64,000 nucleotides of DNA, from contig JAILWY010000009.1 of the NCBI GenBank assembly GCA_022113835.1, forward strand, positions 8,222,001 to 8,286,000, given 5' to 3'. A program made the position numbers and the translations under genes. Source of the DNA: Atopsyche davidsoni. Taxonomy: Eukaryota > Arthropoda > Insecta > Trichoptera > Hydrobiosidae. Under the pieces are notes generated by a model, which did not search any database, was not told where the DNA came from, and saw nothing but the letters and a program-made list of their open reading frames with translations. Of this stretch, positions 13,105-23,360 are shown in pieces (position 1 is the first letter of the stretch; every line of letters starts with the position of its first letter).

Positions 13105-13265
13105 CTTTTTTAAATCTCGGCCGCTCCCGCTGTCCAATGACCCGCCGTGGCCGCGGCGGCTCCATTTTTTCCACTTCGACACGAGCCGGTCGTTTGGCTG
13201 TCTGACGTCACGCCTGCGTCAGTCGCATTCGGAGCGGCCTGACTCAGCGCCCGACCGAATCTCCA
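13105..13265. promoter_or_regulatory. CpG-rich island with CRE, possible internal promoter for Cmip
   Basis: This strongly GC- and CpG-rich stretch contains a perfect TGACGTCA at 13203-13210 and an adjacent tgcgtcag. It sits about 2.3 kb upstream, in Cmip orientation, of the first recognised exon. On the minus strand an ATG at 13165 in a good context (aaaaATGG) opens a 46-codon frame starting M-E-P-P-R-P-R-R that ends at 13025 with no convincing donor. It could be an alternative Cmip promoter, an enhancer, or a promoter for an unannotated transcript. The sequence alone does not decide. Confidence 0.35.
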
Positions 13266-13329
13266 AAGGTGCCTACACCCGCTGCGACACAACTCACAAC
13301 ACAACCAAAACACCAAAAACACAATTTGC

Positions 13330-13426
13330 AAAAAAAAAAAAAAAACACCCAAAAGACGCTTTTGATATTTACTACTCCGGGGCCGACAGTAAAAAAAAAA
13401 AAAAAAAGCATTGATATTTACGACTC
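13330..13426. repeat. Duplicated poly(A) + TTGATATTTAC unit
   Basis: Two A-tracts (A16 at 13330-13345 and A17 at 13391-13407) are each followed by the same motif, TTGATATTTACTACTC at 13362-13377 and TTGATATTTACGACTC at 13411-13426. This indicates a local tandem duplication next to the CpG-rich island. Confidence 0.75.
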
Positions 13427-15196
13427 GGTTGTTTGTGTTGTCTTCATTGTCTTACTTAACGAATCGCCGTGTCTCGTTTGGTCGAGTAAGGTAGTGCTTT
13501 TGAATTGGAGCCATGCTAATTTTTGTTTCTATTTATAAATTGTGTGTAGGCATACCTAATCAAGGCAACAATACAAGCACAGCTAACTGGTTACTTAATA
13601 TTTTAAGTACATATTAAGTTTTATTAATGTTTAAATAAATGAAATGTAATAATTTAACAGAATAATTTACTTTACCGTGACTTTTATTGGTGAGGTCAAC
13701 ATACATCTGACGTGAAAACGATTGCGAAGTCTAGTCCTGGTGGACGGCTGCAGGTAGATTTGTACTTAATATATATATTTTTTTAATTTTGGTAAAAATT
13801 CATTTCAAATATTTTTTAGCAATGGTTAATTATATTATTTTATTTACATCAAAATATGTTTAATCTTACTGACTAGAATATGGTAATAAAGTACCGAAGC
13901 ATAAAATATACGATCTTAACGAAGAATACATTAAGTATTGTACATGTTCCCAGCAAGTGTTCATAAAGTATTCACTATATTTGAAATATTTTGGCTTAGC
14001 AATGAGATACAACACTAAACACGTTTTGAAAACTGAGTGTGATTTTGACGAGACTTTAGCTTGGCTCAAACTTTAGAGTCTGCAGCAACAATCCTTCACA
14101 GACGCTTTTAGAATATATAATATTTTGAAAACATTTTTCCCACTTTTCAAAGTTCCGAAACTCGAGAAATAAACCAAAGAAATAAGCCAATTCCCTTCCA
14201 CGACATTAGGCATTTATCACACCGTCGAGTGCTAGACCTCTATCTCCAGGATCGGGAGTCAAACAGTCGAGCGGGCGTCTATTCTGGAGCAACTTCGGGA
14301 GCGGAATCAATTTAAAATATATACGAATACTGTCGTTATTTACGATTCTGCAAGGTTGAAAACTTTGCCACATTAATATACCATCAACCGCAAGACCAAA
14401 ATTAAATAAGACTAAGCAAATAATACTCTGCCAATAATGTACGAATATATTAAGAATACCGGACTAATTTTTTAATTACATTTGAATAATTTTAAATATA
14501 CATAACTTATGTGAATAATTTTTATAATAATAGATCGGAAATATATAAAAAAATACAATGATTTTATTTAATTAAATTATCCGTAGACAAAAGTATATAC
14601 ATACTGTTACTAAATGTTTCCTGGCTATATAACATATAATACGTATATTTTAAGTTAAATCTTAAATTATTTTTCTGCATTTATATCCTCAACCAAAATC
14701 AAAATACAAATGATTTTTCAAATCAAACGATTATTGTTTGAAATATAGGCATATTGGGTTTTTTTAGATTCTTTATTAAAAAATTATACAAATAAAATAC
14801 AGGAACATTTTTTGACTTTATAGCATCCACAAAGAAAGATTTGTCAATCAATAAGATGAGAGTTAAAATTGTATAATTTTTTAGAAATTAATGGATGGAA
14901 ATCTTGTTTGTGACACTTTGATTTTATAAGATTTTGGAGAAAATTCAGTATTTCTAAGAACTCTCCAAAATACATTGATTTTGTAAAAAAATTCGGTGCA
15001 AAACGCAACACACAAGCAAAAACAATGCCACCATAATCACATCTGGCAGTATTGCTAGAATACTTTTCAGTAAAAATTAATTAAAATCCATTGGATTAAT
15101 TTTCAAACTCACAAAGCATTGACCATCACCAATGATAAATTGGATAGATATAGAGAGAGTTTACTGGGCGCCGCACGGTACTGGGAGGTATATTAA

Positions 15197-15385
15197 GAGC
15201 ATCAGCAGTTCGACAAAATATTCGTGTATCAGGAAGCGGATGGAAAGTTCTCGTTCAGGCGAGAAGCTTTGTATAATGCGACAGTCAGACGGCGGAGATT
15301 ACCCTCCAGGAGGGACCACGCTCCAGCAGAGGATACACTGGCCCGGCACCAGCCGCCAGAGATAACACCGCACTCAGTTAATTGA
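15197..15385 (+). CDS. Possible terminal exon or coding relic, unrecognised
   Basis: After an in-frame TAA at 15194-15196 a plus frame stays open to TGA at 15383-15385. From 15209 it encodes 58 residues starting F-D-K-I-F-V-Y-Q-E-A-D-G-K, with a basic run (V-R-R-R-R-L-P-S-R-R) and an end E-I-T-P-H-S-V-N. A possible acceptor, catcagcag, precedes it but has a poor pyrimidine tract. Two other plus frames are also open through 15160-15290, so the lack of stops partly reflects high GC. It could be a coding exon, a decayed one, or a conserved noncoding island. Confidence 0.2.
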   Translation, partial: EHQQFDKIFVYQEADGKFSFRREALYNATVRRRRLPSRRDHAPAEDTLARHQPPEITPHSVN

Positions 15386-17106
15386 ATGACTAAGCATTAT
15401 TTCGGAGTGGTTCTCCGAGGTATTATTTTCACCTACATGCTCGCTATTTTTAGAAAGTCAGTGATTTATTGTTGCAAAATTTTGTGAAAGTGCTGCTTTA
15501 TATTAAACATATATTAACTTTTCTGAAATTTTATATGCTAATAAATGTATAAATATCGTCAAAATGTAAGTGATATTTTACTTTAAAAAAATAAACTAAT
15601 AATATTAAATTTGATCTGGCTTTTTTTGAGAAGTTAATATTAAATTCGATAAAAAATATTCAAATAAGTAGAAGCTGCTTTATCAAATAATCAAGGCAGC
15701 TTATTGTTTGATGATACTTATTGTATCCACAGTATGATACAAAGGCTTTTTTATCATTATATTAAATGAGAATTTAAGAGAAAAATATGACTGACCTTCC
15801 ATGAGAAATAACTAAATTTCATAATTGTAATTTCTTTTATTAATATGTGATGAAATATAGAATTTCTGGCTTTGTTATAAAAGCCCTCTCATAATATGTA
15901 TTTATGCCGTCGAGTATTTTGAGGCGGTAGGATTACCTATCTCGCCCAATTCAGTTCTGGATAATCGTTATCACGTGTTGCAATGTGATAACTTGACAAA
16001 ATAAACATTTTTAGCGGATATAAATAGACGTCAAGGTAAAGACGACATCGACATAATGTGTTTACACAGATACATTACCGGATTCGCGTGTATTTGTATG
16101 TATTGTATATCAAACCGATAAGCAGCTACACTTTGGGGTGACAATGGACCAAAATAAGTATATTTTCATTTAAAATTCGGTATCTTTAGAAATAAACAAT
16201 AAAAACTACGTTTACTGTAATACGAGTTGTTACTGCATAATTTAAAGGGTTATTAAAATGAAATATTAATTGACTGATGACAGCGTTTAACATCGTCATT
16301 ATTAAAAGCAAACATAATAAATATACATGACTGAAATTGTTGATACTGTTGACAACTTTATATTTGATGACTTATTTCTCAGTGATGAAGTAAATAACTG
16401 TGTAAAAATAAATCAAGTCGTGATTTAAATAAATTTCATGAAAAATATAAAAAAAGATATAAACAATTTTTTAGGGTTCAAGTTTTTATTTAGATGCTAT
16501 ATATGGCCTTTAAATTTCGATAATTCGCTTTCGGTGCTGCAGTTATTCCGAAACGTCGAAACTACAAAGAACCTAGGATGCCGCATAAAACTCAAAAACC
16601 TTGTTATTATTTTATTATTGAATAAAAATGTATAAAAAAATCTCTATTGTACCATGGAGGTCCGTATTGTATAATACAAAGTATAAGAGATTTATGAACC
16701 CCACAAATATATATATATTTTATTTTTCCGTATTACGAAAAGACCATTCTTTTGGGTTGTGTACACGTTGAGAGAATAATAAAAAAGCGTGTTGTATCTG
16801 CGAGAACACGACAATAAACTTGTAAAAATAAATAGCCGGAAAATAATTGAGATATTCTGGTAAACGTTTCCCTGAATACAATTTCGAAACGTATAAAACC
16901 GCCATTGTATTTTTTCACGTGCTTTGGTAGTTGAAAAAAATACCGAAGTAATACTAATGCCAAAATTCAATAGATTGAACGCTTTATTATTCAATGTACA
17001 CGTACAGGTACAAATTTAGAATAGATAACTTTTTTTCAAGTGTTTCCGCAAAATATTAAAAAAATGTCACTCAGTCTTGAGTCATTTTTTACAGTCTCTG
17101 TTTTAG

Positions 17107-17335
17107 TACTGGGGAGGTTTTGCCGGGGGCGCTATCTGTCAAGGGGAGGAAGTCGCGTCAAGCGAGGCGATGACGTCACACGCCTGCTTCCGGTGCGCGG
17201 TCAGCTGCACATCCGCCCTCTGGGGCCGGGCCAGCCTCCAGAGGTAAGCTGCCCTTCCGGCCTCGCCGGCACTTCGCGCTGAACCGGGACAAGCGGCGCT
17301 TCAACAATGTCCGCAAGCATCGCTGATAGCGCCTA
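17107..17335. promoter_or_regulatory. GC-rich island with CRE and ETS-like site
   Basis: This is one of the most GC-rich stretches in the window, with a perfect TGACGTCA at 17171-17178, then cttccgg and cagctg. On the plus strand a fair acceptor (ctgttttag, ending 17106) and a good donor (CCAGAG|gtaagc, at 17243/17244) bracket 137 bp, but two frames are open through it and neither resembles a known protein convincingly. Promoter or enhancer is the preferred reading; an exon is possible. Confidence 0.35.
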
Positions 17336-18461
17336 GCGAAAAATTTTCTTTGTAAATTTTTTTGAACATCTTTCAGAGTGTATAAAAATGATTAGTTACA
17401 AATAAAATTGTTAGATTCAAAACATTTTTTTTTAAATCTGAGCATGGCATCCATTTTTACTTTAACACGCTCATATTGCTTATCCGTTGAATACGAGAGT
17501 TAATTATCCGATATACCGAGAGAATTAGACAGAACATATTACTGTATAAAAATAATATTTAACTTTATTTTAAACTTTTTTTTGTGAGCATATATTACAA
17601 TATAGTATTATATGCACAGCATATTTTTCAGCATTGTTTTAACTTGGGAAGTTGTAAGTAAAAAATATAAGAAATGAGGTTTTTCCAACAAAAAAATAAT
17701 TTACAACTTTTTTGTAATTAAGTTAGCACTTTGACTAATTTTAGTGATAATTAAATAAGCTCTCGTAAATTTGTAATATAAATAAATTATAAAAACCGTT
17801 TTAATAATATTTTTTTAATATGTGGTTACTTTTACACTTCTGCTACTTGCATACTAAGACATTTCAAAACATTTTATTGTATTGATATACTCTATGCCTG
17901 ATTTGGTACGTAGCCATGGTAATTTTTATTTATTAATTTTTTTATCAAGTGCATTGTTTGTTTATATTAATTGGTTTTAAATTCAATCAAAAATGTAATT
18001 CCTGCTTCAAAATAAATATTAATGAATATTTTTTCTTGTAAACGACCAATACCGAATATACACAAGAGAATTAATAATTTAAATAATTTGAAGCATTGAT
18101 ACCGCAAAAGATTTTTTTTCTCACATAATAATGTTTGAGTAGATTGTTATTTTGTTGTCAAATGAAGTGGAGTTTACTTCAATACGTCTATACAAATACT
18201 TGGGTTTTTTTGCAGTCTAGTAGTAGCACAGCACTGAAGCCTTCAGTCCCGAATACAATGCGTTCATTTACACTAAACAAAGCCGAAGGGCTGTCAACCT
18301 GTCTAATATACAAAATATATTTTACCGTTTTTTTTATCCATATCACGTGAAGCATTTTAAGCAGGTCTGCGTAGACTAGCCGATCAGTAGATCAACACCC
18401 CGCGTGACAGCCGGGGGTCGGGGTGAGTGCTCTGTCGAGCGACAGGGGAGCAACCGTAAAC

Positions 18462-18659
18462 ATGTCTTATCATATTAGCGTAGACAAAAATGAGACAATC
18501 ATCGCTATGCAAATGTGCAAGCCTGTTGTTGACGAGGTTTTCTCAAAATATTTCCAAAATGACAGTTTCCAAGAGTATTTTAAAAGTTATTTCAAAAATT
18601 ATGTCAATTCACAAAGGAAATTAGATAAAGAACAATCAATTATAGGAACACCAATTTAA
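18462..18659 (+). CDS. Small single-exon ORF of 65 residues, unrecognised
   Basis: An ATG in a good insect context (gtaaacATG) opens 65 codons starting M-S-Y-H-I-S-V-D-K-N-E-T and ending S-I-I-G-T-P-I. The middle (V-V-D-E-V-F-S-K-Y-F) and the following F/Y/K-rich segment could form amphipathic helices. There is no signal peptide. A GC-rich segment (18361-18460) lies directly upstream and could be promoter or 5' UTR. An AATAAA at 18777-18782 lies downstream. No family is recognised, and ORFs of this size also arise by chance in AT-rich DNA. Confidence 0.25.
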   Translation: MSYHISVDKNETIIAMQMCKPVVDEVFSKYFQNDSFQEYFKSYFKNYVNSQRKLDKEQSIIGTPI

Positions 18660-18776
18660 GAATAACATAAAGAAAAAAATGTAGATAATATATAATGTTG
18701 TAAAAAAACAACAACAAAAAAAGTAGTCAAAAAATTTATTGTCGTGAAAACCTGGTGTTAAGTTATTTATTCTTAA

Positions 18777-18782
18777 AATAAA
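18777..18782 (+). terminator. AATAAA polyadenylation-type signal
   Basis: A canonical hexamer lies 118 bp after the stop of the 65-codon ORF at 18462. AATAAA is frequent in this AT-rich sequence, so the link is tentative. Confidence 0.2.
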
Positions 18783-19569
18783 TGTGTAAATGTGTTTTAC
18801 TGACAGATTTACAAATACTATAATTGGATTGCATTTAGACTTACTGAAAGATAAAGTATTTGAGATGCTGATGAGCAAAAAGGAAAATAATCGTAGCCAG
18901 AAAAAATAAACAGAACCAAACACATTTTTATTCGTCTTTTACTATTGTGAATGATAGCACATTTGGGCTACTTTTAGAATGGTCATGTCGGTTACAGTTG
19001 TTCTTACATTCATCTGAGTACAGTAATCATTGATGACTTTTAGGGTGCCATATACAAGCAATGATCACACTACTAGGGCTACAGAAATAGAGCAATAAGT
19101 TTTTTATTCGTAATATTTTTCATTGCGTGTTTGTTTATTTTTTATAGCATCATTTATTCAGACAAACTTTGACTTATATTATAAAAGAGCTATCTCCACT
19201 GTCTATTCCACAATATTCAACAAACCTAGTATTTGGGTCATTTTTATTTTTCTTTGGTTGTAAATTTTGGCAACTGTACATATTCAGATTCATTGTTTGC
19301 CTCCTAATCTGGCGTTGCTTTTACAAGGATGAAATAAACCAATACGTTATCTTTCCGTTTATTACAAAACAGAATTCATGAATTGCTTTCATCGTTGAGT
19401 CAGTCAATTATCTATAATTGATTATCATTTCTCACCTGAGAGTTGTGATTTATATTACAGCTATCAAAGTAAAAATATCAAAGCATAGATTATTATTTTA
19501 AAGTAAGCATTTATAACCGTCGTAAATTTTGTAAAAGTAATACTTTTTAAAAATAAAATAAAACCTTAT

Positions 19570-19880
19570 AAATACAAAACTTTCTAGCCGCCGTAAAAAG
19601 AAAAGCAACGGCAAACTTTTGCGAAAATTGGCACCTTAAGAGCGATAAAAGTTACTTGAAAGGGCCTTTACGGCGATCAAAAACAATTATCGATCATCCA
19701 CCGAGATACTGCCGATAGTCGTAGTCACCCGGTGTGGGCGTCGTTCGGGGATAGGTGACCCTGGGAGATTAACTCATCATACAGACTAACACGTCGAGGC
19801 GTCTGCGGCAGGACCTCCGAGGGCCCGGCGAGGGCACTGCCTCCGGGGGCTTACTGCAAATGGGATTGGGGGGGGAAGGG
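19570..19880. promoter_or_regulatory. GC-rich island, candidate regulatory element
   Basis: GC content rises over about 300 bp, peaking at 19790-19880 and ending in an octamer-like ctgcaaatggg and a G-run at 19869-19875. All frames are interrupted, so coding is unlikely. Confidence 0.3.
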
Positions 19881-20368
19881 GGTGCAGAAGGGAGAATGGT
19901 GTGCTTTCCAATCAATTAAAATATTATAAAATGTCAACAAGTTGACATTTAAATTCATTTCTATAACAGAGACTCGCAAATGTAAATATTAGATATTTTA
20001 GTAGGAAAGCATCTAGTGGAATAAAATTTATGCAAAAACGCCTGGTTACTGAATTAAGCATTAGTGATTAATTGATCTCGAGATAACAAGAATATTGAAT
20101 AATTTTAATAACTCACAAATATTAAAAATGAAACTAGATATTTAAATAACCTTTACGGAAATCTCTTTGAAATAACACGCAATGTAAAAACTAAAAAAAA
20201 AACGTGTGTATGTCTGTCTCTATAAAAAATGTTTTTTCATTAAAATGCACAATTTCAACTGTTGGAATATGTTGTATTTTTATATGTATAAGTTGTCTTA
20301 GGAAATGGAGAAATGCAGTGGATTTATACAGATCAATTGATTGCAATGAGGTTTACAATTTATCTGAG

Positions 20369-20878
20369 TTAGTCGAGTAAACAAACACTTTGTAGAATGG
20401 AATCGTCTAAAGTGCTCAAGGGCAATAAAACGAGAAATCCTGGAAACCTGAGGCGTGCACTTAACCAGAGCTGCCAGTAAATAAAGAGGGCAGACCCATC
20501 GGGCGTCCCCCTTTGCCGAGAGCGGAGGGCCATCTCCGGGACTTGCATCGAATGAACGAAGGAAATCCACCAGGAATGCTTACTGAATCGAATACTTAGC
20601 ATTGAAACTATACAAAATTGATTTATTTTTAAAGCAAGTATAACAATGAAATTTCTTTTTCCACGGTTCAAACACAGGAACATACTTTCTATTTCCTGCT
20701 CGCGGTGTGATTTGATTGGAAAATATTGGATGGAAGAATTCGCTTGTGGCTCGTAACTTTTCCTGATTATTGCAAATTTAGACAAATATAGAAGCATCGC
20801 ATGGAAATACATTTTTTTACGGTTTCTCGTTTTGTACAAACAACTGATTGAACTAGGTTCAAACTTGGCAGTTAACAT
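20369..20878 (-). CDS. Longest ORF in the window: 169 codons, unrecognised
   Basis: This minus-strand frame is open from ATG (20876-20878) to TAA. It starts M-L-T-A-K-F-E-P-S-S and includes H-S-W-W-I-S-F-V-H-S-M-Q-V-P-E-M. It has a hydrophobic Leu/Phe-rich stretch near the C-terminus and ends S-V-C-L-L-D. At the local stop frequency an ORF this long is expected well under once in 64 kb by my rough estimate, although the 5'-most GC-rich part (20400-20570 on the plus strand) relaxes that. A second minus frame is open through the GC-rich half. I see no domain, signal peptide or clear promoter. It may be an intronless gene, a relic of a mobile element or chance. Confidence 0.25.
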   Translation of the reverse strand: MLTAKFEPSSISCLYKTRNRKKMYFHAMLLYLSKFAIIRKSYEPQANSSIQYFPIKSHREQEIESMFLCLNRGKRNFIVILALKINQFCIVSMLSIRFSKHSWWISFVHSMQVPEMALRSRQRGTPDGSALFIYWQLWLSARLRFPGFLVLLPLSTLDDSILQSVCLLD

Positions 20879-21204
20879 CTTCAATATACAGAGACCAATG
20901 AATTAGTTATATTATCATACATAATTTACATAATACATTCCTTTTAAAAAGAAAAATCATACGATGCCACAACTTTTAAAACTCTATATTAACGATTTAC
21001 GATTGTGTTTTAAGTGTAAAATTATTTTGATAAAAGAATATACGTGAAAAAAATCACGAAACAAGATTTAAACACATAAAATAATTTAAAATGTTTAATA
21101 GGTGATACGCCATCACTCCACTTCGGCAAATCGATACATTGAATGTCTAAACACCGTGTATAATCAAGCAAAAAGCCACAGCGAAAAATAAAAATAAAAT
21201 TGCA

Positions 21205-21435
21205 ATGTTAAGTACTTGGGAACGAAATAATAAATGGATCTTTAGGAAGGCACTCGTAGAAAGCCTCGGAATGCAAACCGGTCCGGAGTTGGAAATGTTC
21301 CAGCCAGAGGCCGCTGAGTTTTCAGTTTTCAGTGGATCTCCTCTCCCAAAGACCCTATTCATTATACGCAGTCCCCATGAAGCTCGCCTAGACGGAGATG
21401 TAAAGCGTCTCGTGCAGCAATATCTGCCAGATTGA
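21205..21435 (+). CDS. Single-exon ORF of 76 residues with coding-like composition, unrecognised
   Basis: This is an ATG-to-TGA frame starting M-L-S-T-W-E-R-N-N-K-W-I-F and ending R-L-V-Q-Q-Y-L-P-D. It is acidic in the middle (G-P-E-L-E-M-F-Q-P-E-A-A-E-F) and contains S-P-L-P-K-T-L-F-I-I-R. Third codon positions are more G/C than the flanks, and the amino-acid mix is that of an ordinary soluble protein. An alternative reading is an exon beginning after atggatctttag at 21244. The opposite strand is also open, which can accompany real coding DNA. No family is recognised. Confidence 0.3.
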   Translation: MLSTWERNNKWIFRKALVESLGMQTGPELEMFQPEAAEFSVFSGSPLPKTLFIIRSPHEARLDGDVKRLVQQYLPD

Positions 21436-22652
21436 CGGAAATAGAACGGGAAAAATATGATCTTCACTGCCATTTATCTGCATACTGGTGGTTTTGAAAC
21501 ATAACAAATGGGTTTGGCCAAGATACCCGAACGCGATTGTGGTTTTTGTGTGTTTTTCATTCAAACCAGAAAACCAATCGTATCTTGATTGACTGTATCA
21601 TCAATCAAACTTTAGTATTGCAAAATTTTGATACAAATATTGTTGTGATTTTATATTGTAGTTTTATTGTATATTTTTTTTATAGCCAGTTTTAATTTCA
21701 ATGATATAAATGTATTGATAATTTTCTTTTTACCTTCGAGGTCTCCTTATAGAAAGAGATCCTTCTAAAAAATACTATTTATTTGATTTAAATATTTCAT
21801 TTGATGGGTTTTATGTTTCGTTAATGTTTGTTTTCCATGTTTATCTTATTCTTAATTTTTTTAACTTCATTTTTTTTTACTAAGAATATTTTTATTTCTC
21901 CATACTTATTGTACGATGTTATTATTCTGTTTTGTTTTTTTTTATATCTTTTTAGATATTTGGTTAGAATAGGATTACATAGCCCTCCTTAATACCTGAA
22001 ATAAATCTTATTAGAATGGAATCAAAAGAAACGGATAAATAGATGCTTTAAATGTGGAGAAATATGAACGTTGTGTGGTCGTTCTCTTAGACCTCTATAT
22101 TATACAATTTTCTATTTTTTATCTCTTTGAGAGGCTAGTGGTTATCTATCAAGTATAGATTGAATAAATACTAAGAAATACACCCTCAACGTATCAAAGC
22201 AAATCAAACCATTTAGAATCTTTGGAGTATTGAGAAGTAAAATAATAAGTGGTACTTAGGTTAGAGAGATTAGATTAGTCTAGTAGCTAAATACCATGGG
22301 GTCAAGGGAATAATTTTTTTTATTTTTATAAATTTTCTCAATACTACAATTTTACATTTATTAATCAAATATTTTTCTATGCTAACCTATTAACTAACTA
22401 CCTAAGTCTCCTACTCTCATAGAGTAGTTTGGTTGTAGATTATGTGAACAATTTATATATTATATAATTGAATATTTTACATTTGTGAAACAAATGGTAA
22501 ATGGAAATGGAGTTAAATTAACTTAGAATTGAATTAATTTGCAGTTATTATAAGTATAAATAACATTTTTCAAACATCATTTTTAAATCAACATCATTTT
22601 TGCGTTCAAATTTATATAAAATCAAATCATGTGCCATTAAGGCTAAAACAAA

Positions 22653-22995
22653 ATGGACGACGATTCAGTATTAAATCATCACTTCGTTGAATTGTCTTCA
22701 CAAGTGCAGTTTCTGTCTGTAGTCGAAGCATGTGCTGACAGCAATTGAGAAATGAAGCTTCTATGCTGCCAGCAATAAAAAAGTTGCAGATGCGAGGGAA
22801 AAGCAAAATACGTACCTCGAAGGTGTGGCGAGTTATTAAAGTTAACGACCCAATCTGAGAACAGATTCAGTGTTGCCCTGTGACGTCTGCGGTGCTGGGA
22901 ATTTATGGCATTTACCTATACGAATCGCAGGAGAGCCGCTCGATATAGTCGCCAAGAAAAGTAGTAAAGAAGTTACCTCTGCAGGGGTGTTATAA
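22653..22995 (+). pseudogene. Possible frameshifted coding relic followed by poly(A)
   Basis: Three successive plus-strand frames read like protein. A 31-codon ORF with a good start (caaaATGG) begins M-D-D-D-S-V-L-N-H-H-F-V-E-L and stops at 22748. A second frame (22739-22858) contains L-R-N-E-A-S-M-L-P-A-I-K-K-L and K-V-W-R-V-I-K-V. A third, open through to TAA at 22993-22995, contains L-P-C-D-V-C-G-A-G-N-L-W-H-L and P-L-D-I-V-A-K-K. Overlap at the joins suggests one ORF broken by two shifts. A run of 19 A lies at 23342-23360. A retroposed, decaying gene copy would fit, but no parent gene is recognised and no target-site duplication was found. Confidence 0.25.
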
Positions 22996-23341
22996 CGGCT
23001 TTAATTTTTATATGATGCATTTAGTTTGAGATTCAAGGACCATAAAAAGAGAAGAGCAAATGCATTTTCATGCTATTTTTAGATGAGTACTTGTAGTAAC
23101 TTATATTTTAATATTATATATATAATATAAGATTGTTTGTAGATGTTATCGCTAAAATAGATTTGAAATTTAAATTTATTATGTTATAAGAAAGTAAAGT
23201 GGATGGTCAGACAAATAATATTCTTATAAAATTATATATGGCATAAAATACCCAATACATGCAAAAAAACGTTCCTTACTTAATATAAAAAATACGATGT
23301 AATTAAACATAATAGTAGCTTTAAAATATTAGTTAAAAATG

Positions 23342-23360
23342 AAAAAAAAAAAAAAAAAAA
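23342..23360 (+). repeat. A19 homopolymer
   Basis: This is an uninterrupted run of 19 A. It could be a retroposon tail (see the ORF relic at 22653-22995) or a simple homopolymer. Confidence 0.9.

Larger units (their letters stand above)
10780..20368 (-). other. Region upstream of the Cmip PH exon, probably the start of a very long intron
   Basis: No exon with the expected preceding PH-domain sequence was found. The interval is AT-rich with scattered islands at 11560-11830, 13105-13265, 14215-14310, 15165-15385, 17107-17335, 18361-18460 and 19570-19880. Short repeats and several low-confidence ORFs are listed separately. Remaining stretches hold nothing I can identify. Confidence 0.6.

Noticed and set aside
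17107..17243. Exon encoding a LIM-like Cys/His pattern (S-H-A-C-F-R-C-A-V-S-C)
   Set aside because: The Cys/His spacing does not fit LIM zinc fingers, a second frame is equally open, and promoter-type motifs explain the GC richness.
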